Shown here: positions 8,545 through 15,586 of the stretch, in pieces
How the letters are laid out: each line of letters opens with the position of its first letter
Numbering within the stretch: the first letter of the stretch is position 1
Assembly (NCBI GenBank): GCA_020637195.1
Contig: JACJWK010000033.1
Coordinates: 1 to 18,752 of the forward strand
Direction of reading: 5' to 3'
Length of the DNA: 18,752 nucleotides
Source: Microthrixaceae bacterium
GTDB lineage: Bacteria; Actinomycetota; Acidimicrobiia; Acidimicrobiales; DATDAH01
Program-made: the position numbers and the translations under genes
Notes under the pieces: model-generated
Seen by the model: the letters and a program-made list of their open reading frames with translations, nothing else
Database searches by the model: none
What the model was told of the DNA's origin: nothing

Positions 8545-9915
8545 TCACCAGCCGGTGCGGAAGATGGTCTGCACGGCCAGCGCCACCGCCACCTGCGCGC
8601 CCAGCCACCAGCGCAGCGACGACGGGCCCCACCGTTGCACGGCCACGGCGCCGGCGGCCAGCAGCCACACCGTGAAGGGCAGCCAGATGCGCTCGACCTC
8701 GCCCTTCGAGAGCCCGATCAGCGCGGCGAGGGCCACGGCGGCGAGCGCGCCGCCCACCACCCGCCACAGGCGGTGGTCCCGCAGGGCCACGAGCCCGACG
8801 ACGACGGCGGGGCCACAGGCGATGGCCAGCGCCGCGGCGTTCGACACCAGCGAGAAGACGTAGGGCCGGGTCCGCTGGACGCTCTCGGCGACCTCCCGGC
8901 GGGTCGCCTCGAACGCCGCGAGGTAGTCGAGGCCGGCCAGCCCGGCCAGCCCGACCACACCGGCGGCGACCAGGCCGGCGAGGACCAGGGGGCGCAGGCG
9001 CCGTCGGTGGACGAGCACCGGCAGCGGGACCGCCCACGACAGGACGAGGCCGTACGAGAGCAGGGCCGCCGCCCCGAGGAGCAGCCCGGCGCCGGCCGCG
9101 AGGGCGTCCGCGCGTCGACCGGTGCGGCCGGCCGCCAGGATCAGCATCGTCACCGCGACCGCCGCCAGCCCCGCGAAGAAGGCGTCCGCCGACGTCGCCA
9201 CCCAGAGCGCGGCGGGCGAGACCGCGAGGAAGGGCGCGGCGCGGCGCGCCCACCGCTCACCGGCCACCTCGCGCGTCGCGACCAGCACCGCCGGCGCGGC
9301 GAGGGCCCCACCGAGGATGCAGAGCGCCGCCGCCCAGCCGGCGCCCCCCAGCCCGATCCCGTCGAGCGACCACAACAGCAACAGGAAGCCCGGCGGGTGG
9401 CTGCGGACGTGGACGTTGTAGTCGTCGAGGTTCTCCGGGAAGTCCAGGAGGAAGTCGCGCGGGCCACCGGCGGCGTCGACCTCGCCGACGTCGGGCAGGT
9501 ACTCGTCGCCGGCACGGGTGAGCGGCGCGGTCAGGGCGTCGGGCCCGCGGACGAGGTTGAGCGCCACCGGCCACACCAGCGCGCCGACGAGCACGGCCAG
9601 CACGAGCCCTCGCCACGGCAGGCCGCGCAGCCGGGGCGCCAGGGCGACGGCGGCCACCGCGGCGGCGAGGCCGACGACGCTCCACGGTCCGAGGAGGAAG
9701 TCACCACGGCCGACGAGCGGTGCGGCGCCGAGGCGGAGCGCCTCGAAGCCCTGCTCGCGCACGATGGCGAGCGCCCAGGCCCGGGCGACGAGCACGAGGG
9801 CGAGCCAGGCGGCGACGCCGGCGATCGCCATCGCCACACCGAGGCGCCGGTCCGGCCCCTGGCGTCCCGGAGCGGGCGTGGCCGGGGCCGGCCCGTCCGT
9901 GGTGACGGTGCTCAT
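8545..9915 (-). CDS. Polytopic membrane protein, GT-C glycosyltransferase-like
   Basis: This 456-aa protein has about ten hydrophobic segments after a short proline-rich cytoplasmic N-terminus. Between the third and fourth helices lies an extracytoplasmic loop (about 122-175) with acidic residues (DEYLPDVGEVDAAGG, then LLDFPENLDD) running into YNVHVRSHPPG (167-176) at the next helix. Acidic residues in the first large outer loop are typical of GT-C enzymes that use polyprenyl-phosphate sugars, and a histidine/arginine-rich motif before a helix fits a lipid-phosphate contact. I place it as GT-C-like on topology and these motifs, without a named family. ATG 9915-9913 overlaps the upstream stop (ATGA), and it is the last gene of the six-gene operon. 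It could transfer the sugar activated by the operon's family 2 glycosyltransferase. It might instead be a non-enzymatic membrane protein. Confidence 0.7.
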   Translation of the reverse strand: MSTVTTDGPAPATPAPGRQGPDRRLGVAMAIAGVAAWLALVLVARAWALAIVREQGFEALRLGAAPLVGRGDFLLGPWSVVGLAAAVAAVALAPRLRGLPWRGLVLAVLVGALVWPVALNLVRGPDALTAPLTRAGDEYLPDVGEVDAAGGPRDFLLDFPENLDDYNVHVRSHPPGFLLLLWSLDGIGLGGAGWAAALCILGGALAAPAVLVATREVAGERWARRAAPFLAVSPAALWVATSADAFFAGLAAVAVTMLILAAGRTGRRADALAAGAGLLLGAAALLSYGLVLSWAVPLPVLVHRRRLRPLVLAGLVAAGVVGLAGLAGLDYLAAFEATRREVAESVQRTRPYVFSLVSNAAALAIACGPAVVVGLVALRDHRLWRVVGGALAAVALAALIGLSKGEVERIWLPFTVWLLAAGAVAVQRWGPSSLRWWLGAQVAVALAVQTIFRTGW

Positions 9916-10358
9916 GACGAGGACCGTTGCCGCAGCCGGCCCACCAGGGCCCAGGTGCCCACCCCGGCCCAGACGAGCGCCAGCGCGGTCAGCGTGGCGG
10001 TCCGGTAGTCGAGCGGCTGGATGGTGGGGTTGCCCACCGGGTCGGCCGTGCCGGCGAGGGGCAGGAGCGCGAGCAGCACGACGACCCCGCTGATCACGAG
10101 ACCGGCGTGCACCGGGGCCCACCAGCGGTCGGGGACGGCCCGCGCCAACAGCCAGGCCGCGACCGCGACCAGCGGCGCGAAGACGAGGTCGTGGAGCACG
10201 TCGGCGCCCACGAGCCAGAGGACGAAGCTCCGGCGGCCGGCGAAGCGCGGCGTGGCGTCGAGGAACAGCCACAGGCCCCACCCCATGACCGCGACGCCGA
10301 CGGCGAGGCCGACCCAGAAGCGGGGACCGTGCTCGGCGTCGGACACGGGCACGCGCAT
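9912..10358 (-). CDS. Four-helix membrane protein of unknown function
   Basis: This 148-aa small integral membrane protein is not a family I recognise. Hydrophobic segments lie at about 14-34, 45-72, 82-102 and 119-141. The second contains a conserved-looking polar cluster, GADVLHDLVFAP (51-62), with H56 and two aspartates within the bilayer. The loop after helix 3 reads DPVGNPTIQPLDY. ATG 10358-10356 has GGAGG 7 bases upstream and shares one base with the stop of the molybdopterin protein (TGATG). The next gene overlaps it by four bases. Position between the molybdenum enzyme and the GT-C-like protein suggests a membrane subunit or assembly partner of one of them; H56 could be a cofactor ligand, but one histidine is not enough for a bis-histidine haem. 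Confidence 0.8.
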   Translation of the reverse strand: MRVPVSDAEHGPRFWVGLAVGVAVMGWGLWLFLDATPRFAGRRSFVLWLVGADVLHDLVFAPLVAVAAWLLARAVPDRWWAPVHAGLVISGVVVLLALLPLAGTADPVGNPTIQPLDYRTATLTALALVWAGVGTWALVGRLRQRSSS

Positions 10359-11542
10359 CAGCGCACCTCCAACCGGGCCACCCACTTGGTCTGGTGGACC
10401 CCGGGCCGGTTGGGCCCGATCAGCCGGGCCGGGAAGCCGTGGTCGGCCACGAGGACCTCGTCGTTCACCCGCAGCGCCAACAACGTGTCGGGGTCCGACG
10501 CCTGGCCCGAGGAGAGCTCGGAGGTGCGCTGGCGGGGGTTGTCGTGCAGCGCCACCACCGTGGCCTCGGCGCCCGACCGGGCGCCGGCGCGCTCGAGCAG
10601 GTCGCGCACCCGCACCCCCTGCCAGCGCTGGTTCGTGCTCCAGCCCTCCACGCAGGCGATGGGCAGCGTCGCCTCGTGCTGGGGCATCGCCGCCAGGTCG
10701 TCGTACGTGAGCGAGAGGGGGGTGGCCACGCCGTCGCCCACGACCTCCAGGCGGTAGTCGGCCAGGTCCACGTCGGTCAGCCCGACCGACTCGGCGGTCC
10801 GGTTGACCGGGAACCCCTGGGGGCCGGAGTCGGGTCGGCGGGGGGCGAGCAGGGCCAGGCTCCGCAGCGGGGCGAAGGTCTGGCCCACCGTGAACAGGGC
10901 CAGCGCGCCCGACGCGGCCGCGGTGGTCCCGAGGAACGCCCGACGGCTCAGCCCGCCGGGCCGCTCGCCCTCGACCGCCGGGGCCGCCTCGGTCGACGCC
11001 GGCGGCGACTGGCCCCGGAGGCGTGCGGCGACCACGTCTCGGGTCACGGCCCACTTGGCCGCCACGTGCACGACGAGCGCGCCCATCACGATCCAGGCGG
11101 CCGCGTAGTGGCCCGTCCGGAAGCTGAAGTCGTACGGCCGCCAGATGTTCACGTTGCCCACCCCGGTGACGAGCAGGAACACCGCGCCACCGACGAGCGG
11201 CACCAGGGCGAGGCGCTCGACGGCCTGGGCGACCGACCGGAACGGGGGCCACTCGAACAGCTTGGGGAACACCACCCACAGCTTCACGATGAGCAGCGGG
11301 ACGGCGACGACGCCGGTGGTGACGTGCAGGCCCTGGTTCACCCGGTACAGGCCGGCGGGGCGGGCCGGCCAGTGGAACCACGACCCGGGGTCCTGGATCA
11401 GGTGCGACACGACCCCGGTGACGAAGCACACCGTGAACGCGACGCCGAGGGCGATCCCCAGCCAGGCGGCGTTCTCGTCGTCGTGCTGCCGGCTGGTGAA
11501 CCGAGGGGCCCAGCGGGGGTGGGAGTCGACGGTGGTGCTCAT
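10358..11542 (-). CDS. Cytochrome b-like membrane domain fused to molybdopterin-dependent oxidoreductase (YedY/sulfite-oxidase fold)
   Basis: This 394-aa fusion has two parts. Residues 1-180 form four membrane helices (about 27-47, 72-92, 110-130, 145-165). H73 (NQGLHVTTG), H145 (RTGHYAAAW) and H159 (VVHVAAKW) lie in or beside helices and could bind haem b, like the MsrQ/YedZ or cytochrome b561 type. A cytoplasmic linker then leads to the twin-arginine motif SRRAFLG (199-205) and a fifth helix (about 203-221). Residues 240-394 are an oxidoreductase molybdopterin-binding domain with the probable Mo-ligand C297 in LPIACVEGWS, RVRDLLERAG, and DHGFPARLIGP (367-377). It should pass electrons between quinones and a substrate outside the membrane. 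MsrPQ, which repairs methionine sulfoxide, is a two-protein analogue, but substrate and direction are unknown here. ATG 11542 overlaps the methyltransferase stop. No molybdopterin-synthesis gene is in the window. Confidence 0.88.
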   Translation of the reverse strand: MSTTVDSHPRWAPRFTSRQHDDENAAWLGIALGVAFTVCFVTGVVSHLIQDPGSWFHWPARPAGLYRVNQGLHVTTGVVAVPLLIVKLWVVFPKLFEWPPFRSVAQAVERLALVPLVGGAVFLLVTGVGNVNIWRPYDFSFRTGHYAAAWIVMGALVVHVAAKWAVTRDVVAARLRGQSPPASTEAAPAVEGERPGGLSRRAFLGTTAAASGALALFTVGQTFAPLRSLALLAPRRPDSGPQGFPVNRTAESVGLTDVDLADYRLEVVGDGVATPLSLTYDDLAAMPQHEATLPIACVEGWSTNQRWQGVRVRDLLERAGARSGAEATVVALHDNPRQRTSELSSGQASDPDTLLALRVNDEVLVADHGFPARLIGPNRPGVHQTKWVARLEVR

Positions 11543-12147
11543 CGCGCGCCCCGCCGGAGCACGGCGAACCACCGTCCGTCGGTGCGCCAGGACTCCCGCA
11601 CGGTCAGCCCGGCCGCCTCGGCCAGCGGTGCCACCGCGTCGGCGGGCACGCGGTCCCAGGCGAACCACGGTCCCGGCGCCCCCGCCACCTCGAGGCGGGC
11701 GGTGGTCGGCGCGGTCGGTGTCCCCGGCGGATCGAGCTCGGCGACGACGAGGCCGTGCGGCGCCAGCAGCTCGGCGGACCGGGTGAGCAGCGCCCGGGGG
11801 TCGCCGCCGATGCCGAGGTTGCCGTCGAGCAGCAGCACCGTGCCCCACCGCCCCGTGCCGGGGAGCCGGTCGAACACGCTCCGGTGCAGCACCATGGCCC
11901 CACGCGGCACGGCCCACGCGAGCGCCGCCGGGGTGATGTCGACGCCGAGGGCGAGCAGGCCCCGGTGACCGAGGGCGACGGTGTGGCGGCCCGGGCCGCA
12001 GCCGACGTCGAGGACCGGGCCGCGGCACCGGTCGAGGGCCTGCTCGTCGGCGCGCTCGAGCGGCGCGACCCAGCGATCACCGTCGGTGACGTCACCCCCG
12101 TCCGTGCGCAGCAGCGTGGCGCCCGCCGACGCGCCGACGGGGCTCAC
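11539..12147 (-). CDS. Class I SAM-dependent methyltransferase
   Basis: This 202-aa cytoplasmic methyltransferase has the Rossmann motif I VLDVGCGPGRHTVAL (45-59). An acidic residue ends strand 2 (ALGVDITPAAL, D70), followed by motif II-like LHRSVFDRLPGTGRWGTVLLLDG (88-109) and ELLAPHGLVVAELDPPG, the usual post-motif III region. The C-terminal part (WFAWDRVPADAVAPLAEAAG) is typical of small-molecule or lipid methyltransferases and gives no substrate. GTG 12147-12145 overlaps the stop of the DUF2064 gene (GTGA), and its own stop overlaps the molybdenum fusion gene (ATGA), so the three are translated in series. In this setting it could methylate a sugar, a polyprenyl or quinone-like lipid, but that is inference. 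Confidence 0.87.
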   Translation of the reverse strand: MSPVGASAGATLLRTDGGDVTDGDRWVAPLERADEQALDRCRGPVLDVGCGPGRHTVALGHRGLLALGVDITPAALAWAVPRGAMVLHRSVFDRLPGTGRWGTVLLLDGNLGIGGDPRALLTRSAELLAPHGLVVAELDPPGTPTAPTTARLEVAGAPGPWFAWDRVPADAVAPLAEAAGLTVRESWRTDGRWFAVLRRGAR

Positions 12148-12785
12148 CCGGCCACCACCAGCGAGGCCTCGACCTCCGCCACGGCGGCCGCCAGCCGCGA
12201 GCCGGGCGTGGCCGCCGCCGCCGCGAGCGCGTCGGGCCAGTGGTCGATGTCGCGGAGCGTGGGGGCCGGGTCGACCGCCAGCCCGCACCGGCGGAGCTGC
12301 TCGGCCTGGCGGATCCCCGTGTCGTCGGCGCTCATGGGGACGCCGTCGAAGGCGTGGCGCTCGGCCCGGTGCAGGCCGAGCACCCACCAGCCCCCGTCGT
12401 CGGCGGGGCCGAGCACGGCCCGACCGGGGCGCACCGAGCGCACGACCGACGAGAGGGTCGCCGGGTCGAGCTGGGGGGTGTCCATCCCGATCACCACGAC
12501 CGGGCCGTCGACCCCGCCGACGGCGTGGGCCAGTCGCTCCCCGAGCCCGTCACCCCGTTGGGCCACCACGTCGAAGCCGGCGGGCAGCCACGGCCCCGCC
12601 GGGCCGTCGAGCGCCACCACCCGGGCCACGCCCGGGGTCGCCCGCACCGTGGCGAGCGTGTCGCGCAGCGCCGCCTCGGCGACGGCGGCGGCCTGCTCGG
12701 GTCGACAGGGAGGGCACAGCCGGGTCTTGGACCGGCCCGCCCGGGGAGCCTTCGCCATGACCACGACGGTGGGTCGGGCGCTCAT
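12144..12785 (-). CDS. DUF2064/TIGR04282-type putative nucleotidyltransferase (CofC-like, GT-A fold)
   Basis: This 213-aa protein belongs to the DUF2064 family, related to CofC and other GT-A nucleotidyltransferases. It is often labelled 'arsenosugar biosynthesis glycosyltransferase' or 'rSAM/selenodomain-associated transferase 1', though the function is not established. Visible motifs are the nucleotide-binding N-terminus MAKAPRAGRSKTRL (10-23), the metal-binding acidic site IGMDTPQL (99-106), GPADDGGWWVLG (126-137) and DIDHWPD (179-185). CPPC (24-27) follows the first motif and could respond to redox state or metal. ATG 12785-12783 overlaps the family 2 glycosyltransferase stop (ATGA) and has GGGAG 7 bases upstream. 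Pairing with a family 2 glycosyltransferase is a recurring arrangement and suggests that it prepares or recognises an activated precursor. No arsenic gene is nearby. Confidence 0.87.
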   Translation of the reverse strand: MSARPTVVVMAKAPRAGRSKTRLCPPCRPEQAAAVAEAALRDTLATVRATPGVARVVALDGPAGPWLPAGFDVVAQRGDGLGERLAHAVGGVDGPVVVIGMDTPQLDPATLSSVVRSVRPGRAVLGPADDGGWWVLGLHRAERHAFDGVPMSADDTGIRQAEQLRRCGLAVDPAPTLRDIDHWPDALAAAAATPGSRLAAAVAEVEASLVVAG

Positions 12786-13432
12786 CGGACGGCTCCCGCC
12801 ACGTGGGTCATGTCCCGCACCGTGCGCACCGTCCCCCGCACCGTGCCGGTCACCTTCGAGCGACCCACGCGGGCGGCGTAGGCCACCTCGACCTCGTCGA
12901 TGCGCCACCCGGCGAGCGCGGCCCGCAGCACCATCTCCAGCGGCCAGCCGAAACGGCGGTCGACCAGGCCGAGGTCGAGCAGGGCCTGACGTCGCGCCGC
13001 CCGCATCGGGCCGAGGTCGCGCACGGGCACCCCGGTGCGCCGGCGGACCTCCGCGGCCAGCACCCGGTTGGCGAGCCGGGCGTGCAGCGGCCAGGCCCCC
13101 GCGTCGGGCCGGCGGGCACCGAGGACGAGATCGGCCCGGCCGGCGCGCACCGGGTCGGCCACCGCCGCCAGGTCGGCGCCCGACAGCGAGCCGTCGGCGT
13201 CCATGAAGCAGACGACGTCGGCCGACGCGGCGAGCAGACCCCGGTAGCAGGCGGCGCCGAAGCCCCGCCGGGGCTCGGACACCACGTCGGCACCGTGGGC
13301 GCGGGCCACCTCGGCGGAGCCGTCGGTGGAGCCGTTGTCCACCACGATGGGGCGGTAGCCGGGGGGCAGGCCGGCGAGGACGGCCGGCAACGCGGCGGCC
13401 TCGTCGAGCACGGGCAGGACGACATCGGGCAT
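12782..13432 (-). CDS. Family 2 glycosyltransferase (polyprenyl-phosphate sugar synthase-like)
   Basis: This 216-aa GT-A glycosyltransferase has DNGSTDGS (32-39) after the first strand, which binds the nucleotide, and the DXD metal site MDADGS (77-82). It also has GARRPDAGAWPLHARLANRV (105-124) and a C-terminal VGRSKVTGTVRGT (189-201), resembling the RxGxSK-type motif of dolichyl/polyprenyl-phosphate sugar synthases. There are no C-terminal membrane helices, so it is probably a peripheral enzyme making a polyprenyl-phosphate-linked sugar on the cytoplasmic side. That would suit the GT-C-like protein at the end of the operon. ATG 13432-13430 (MPDVVLPVLDEA) is chosen because a -10-like TACGTT lies 7 bases upstream; an in-frame ATG at 13456 lies upstream of that box and has no support. 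It is the first gene of the six-gene operon. Confidence 0.88.
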   Translation of the reverse strand: MPDVVLPVLDEAAALPAVLAGLPPGYRPIVVDNGSTDGSAEVARAHGADVVSEPRRGFGAACYRGLLAASADVVCFMDADGSLSGADLAAVADPVRAGRADLVLGARRPDAGAWPLHARLANRVLAAEVRRRTGVPVRDLGPMRAARRQALLDLGLVDRRFGWPLEMVLRAALAGWRIDEVEVAYAARVGRSKVTGTVRGTVRTVRDMTHVAGAVR

Positions 13433-13445
13433 GCGGCGGAACGTA
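13433..13445 (-). promoter_or_regulatory. Predicted leaderless promoter of the glycosyltransferase/molybdenum operon
   Basis: On the minus strand TACGTT (13445-13440) is followed by 7 bases and then the ATG at 13432. This fits a TANNNT -10 box with transcription beginning at the start codon. No ribosome site precedes the ATG. The base before the box is G (GTACGTT), as in the other three predicted leaderless promoters. Confidence 0.5.
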
Positions 13446-13478
13446 CCCAGGGGCACCTCGGCGCTGACCCGGGTCCCG

Positions 13479-13524
13479 CTTACGATTCGCGAAACTCGCC
13501 GGAACCCTTACGAAACACGAAACT
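13479..13524. repeat. Tandem heptamer repeats, candidate shared operator of the divergon
   Basis: Two 18-base direct repeats, CTTACGATTCGCGAAACT (13479-13496) and CTTACGAAACACGAAACT (13507-13524), agree at 15 of 18 positions and start 28 bases apart. Each contains two adjacent heptamers: ACGATTC and GCGAAAC (13482-13495), then ACGAAAC twice (13510-13523). Tandem direct half-sites fit OmpR-family regulators, and an OmpR-family gene starts at 13575. The array is much richer in A/T than its surroundings. It lies about 50-93 bases upstream of both predicted transcription starts. Confidence 0.6.
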
Positions 13525-13561
13525 TGGGGGTGACGCCCTCCCGCGCGCCGGGGGTCGCCCG

Positions 13562-13574
13562 TACCCTCGCGGGG
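13562..13574 (+). promoter_or_regulatory. Predicted leaderless promoter of the OmpR-type regulator
   Basis: TACCCT (13562-13567), preceded by G, lies 7 bases before the GTG at 13575 and fits the TANNNT -10 pattern for a leaderless transcript. I see no good -35 at 16-19 bases upstream, consistent with activator dependence on the repeats at 13479-13524. Confidence 0.45.
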
Positions 13575-14342
13575 GTGAGCACGCCCCACCCGGGTGCGGC
13601 CGCCGGCGCCGAACCCTCCGCCCCGGCCGGCGCCGACGCCGTCCCCGCCGGTCGGGTGCTGATGATCGAGGACGACCCGACGGTGGCCGAGATCGTGGTG
13701 CGCTACCTCGAGCGCGAGGGCTACGAGGCGGCGTGGGAGGCCGACGGCGCCGCCGGCCTGGCGCGGGCGCTCGACGAGGAGCCCGACCTCGTCGTGCTCG
13801 ACCTCATGCTGCCCGGCCTCGACGGCTACGAGATCTGCCGGCGGCTGCGCGAGCGGCTGCCCGTCCCGGTCATCATGCTCACCGCCCGCGGCGAGGAGAC
13901 CGACCGCCTGCTGGGCCTGGAGCTGGGCGCCGACGACTACGTGGCCAAGCCCTTCTCCCCCCGCGAGCTCGTGGCCCGGGTGCGCGCCGTCCTGCGCCGG
14001 GCCGGCGGTCAGGTGCTGCCCCCGGCCGGCGCCACCGTCGTGCGGGCCGGGACGCTCGTCATCGACCTGGCCGCCCGCCAGGTCACCCGGCGGGGTGGCG
14101 GCGACCCCGAGGTGGTCACCCTGACCGCCCGGGAGTTCGACCTGCTCGCCCACCTCTGCACGCACCCCGGTACGGCGTTCCGCCGGGAGGACCTGCTCGA
14201 GTCCGTGTGGGGCTACACCTACGGCGACGCCGCCACCGTCACCGTCCACGTCCGTCGCCTGCGCGAGAAGCTCGAGGACGACCCGTCCGAGCCGGCCCTC
14301 ATCCGCACCGTGTGGGGTGTGGGCTACCGGTGGGACGGATGA
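13575..14342 (+). CDS. OmpR/PhoB-family response regulator
   Basis: This 255-aa regulator has a receiver domain (about 27-142) with acidic pair D33/D34, phospho-acceptor D76 in VLDLMLPGLDGYE, T103 and K125 (AKPFSPRELVARV). A winged-helix DNA-binding domain follows (about 158-253), with VTLTAREFDLLAHLCTHPG, the recognition region DAATVTVHVRRLREKL and the closing RTVWGVGYRW. GTG 13575 gives a 26-residue alanine/proline-rich leader before the receiver; it is supported by the -10 box 7 bases upstream. A later start near the VLMIEDD segment is possible. The stop overlaps the kinase start by four bases. It probably controls its own operon and the divergent glycosyltransferase/molybdenum operon through the repeats between them; that target is inferred. 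Confidence 0.94.
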   Translation: MSTPHPGAAAGAEPSAPAGADAVPAGRVLMIEDDPTVAEIVVRYLEREGYEAAWEADGAAGLARALDEEPDLVVLDLMLPGLDGYEICRRLRERLPVPVIMLTARGEETDRLLGLELGADDYVAKPFSPRELVARVRAVLRRAGGQVLPPAGATVVRAGTLVIDLAARQVTRRGGGDPEVVTLTAREFDLLAHLCTHPGTAFRREDLLESVWGYTYGDAATVTVHVRRLREKLEDDPSEPALIRTVWGVGYRWDG

Positions 14343-15586
14343 CCCGCGCCGCGTCGCTCGAGCGCTGGGCCGGCGCGCTGGCGGTCGCCGGCGGGCTGGC
14401 CCTGCTCGTCGCCGGCCTGCGCTCGGGCATGGGCGCGGGCGACGCCGCGTCCCTGCTCGCGCTGGGCGCGGGCACCGCGCTCGTGGCCGGCGGGCTCGCT
14501 GCCTTCCTCCTCGGGCGGGCGCGCTCGCGGTCGTTCGCCGTGCAGGTCGCGGTCGTCGCGGTCGTGCCGTTGGCCGCCGCGCTGCTCGCCACCTTCCTCG
14601 GCGCCCGGGCCATGTTCTTCTCGGCCCACGACGAGGCCGCCCTCGTCATCCTGCTGCTGGGGGCGGGCACGGTGGCCGTGGTCACCGCCCTCGTCCTCGG
14701 CAGCCGCGTCGCCCGCTCGGCGGAGACCCTGGTGCACGCCGCCCGCGCCCTGGGCGACGGCGACCGCCTCGCCACCGCCGACGGCGGCCACGGCTCCGCC
14801 GAGCTCGACGCGCTCGCCGGCGAGCTCGACGAGAGCGCCCGGCGGCTCGACGAGGCCCGCCGCCGCGAGCAGGCCCTCGAGGCGTCCCGCCGCGAGCTGA
14901 TCGCCTGGGTCTCCCACGACCTGCGCACGCCGCTGGCCGGGATCCGGGCCATCGCCGAGGCGCTCGAGGACGGCATCACCGACGATCCGGCCACGATCGA
15001 CCGCTACCACGCCACCCTCGGCCGCGAGGTGGAGCGCCTCGGGGCGCTGGTGGACGACCTGTTCGAGCTGAGCCGGGCCCAGAGCGGGGTCCTCGAGCTC
15101 GAGTGGGTGCGCTGCTCGCTCGACGAGCTCGTCGCGGACGCCATCGCGGGGCTGGCGCCCGTGGCCGACGCGAAGGGCGTCGCCCTCGAGGGGCGGGTCC
15201 CGGGCGGCGACCTGGCCCTGCACGGCTCGCCCCCCGAGCTGCTGCGGGTGCTGCGCAACATCCTCGCCAACGCCGTGCGCCACACGCCCGCCGACGGGGC
15301 GGTGGTGGTCGAGGCCGCGGTCGACGGGCCCGACGCGCTCGTGTCGGTGGCCGACACCGGCGGCGGGATCCCCGAGGAGCACCTCGACCGGGTCTTCGAG
15401 GCCGGCTTCCGCGGGGACGCCGCCCGCACACCGGGCACGGGCGGCGCCGGCCTGGGCCTCGCCATCGCCCGCGCGCTCGTCGCCGCCCACCACGGCGACA
15501 TCACCGTGACCAACGACGGGGCCGGCGCGCGGTTCGTCGTGCGCCTGCCGGTGGACGGGCGCAACGGGGTAGGAGCACCGGGATGA
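14339..15586 (+). CDS. Sensor histidine kinase (HAMP-HisKA-HATPase_c)
   Basis: This 415-aa membrane kinase is the partner of the preceding OmpR-type regulator. Hydrophobic segments lie at about 10-28, 36-59, 66-92 and 100-121, followed by a HAMP-like linker (121-175) and coiled coil. There is only a very short loop outside, so an intramembrane or interaction-based signal is likely. The HisKA H-box is WVSHDLRTPLAG (190-201) with phospho-acceptor H193. The ATPase domain has N-box RNILANAVRHT (306-316), G1 VADTGGGIP (337-345) and G2 GAGLGLAIARAL (369-380). ATG 14339 overlaps the regulator stop (ATGA). Its own stop overlaps the ATG of a 12-codon mini-ORF. The epimerase follows 31 bases later and is probably cotranscribed. 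Confidence 0.94.
   Translation: MTRAASLERWAGALAVAGGLALLVAGLRSGMGAGDAASLLALGAGTALVAGGLAAFLLGRARSRSFAVQVAVVAVVPLAAALLATFLGARAMFFSAHDEAALVILLLGAGTVAVVTALVLGSRVARSAETLVHAARALGDGDRLATADGGHGSAELDALAGELDESARRLDEARRREQALEASRRELIAWVSHDLRTPLAGIRAIAEALEDGITDDPATIDRYHATLGREVERLGALVDDLFELSRAQSGVLELEWVRCSLDELVADAIAGLAPVADAKGVALEGRVPGGDLALHGSPPELLRVLRNILANAVRHTPADGAVVVEAAVDGPDALVSVADTGGGIPEEHLDRVFEAGFRGDAARTPGTGGAGLGLAIARALVAAHHGDITVTNDGAGARFVVRLPVDGRNGVGAPG

Noticed and set aside
8467..10008. A 513-aa plus-strand frame opposite the GT-C-like gene.
   Set aside because: Its composition is that of an antisense shadow, and the opposite strand shows regular membrane helices and an overlap with the neighbouring gene.
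12144..12785. Arsenosugar biosynthesis as the role of the DUF2064 gene.
   Set aside because: The label is inherited from database family naming; there is no arsM, radical SAM or other arsenic gene in the window.
13433..13456. A longer start for the family 2 glycosyltransferase at ATG 13456.
   Set aside because: It lies upstream of the -10-like TACGTT at 13440-13445 and adds residues that do not belong to the GT-A fold.
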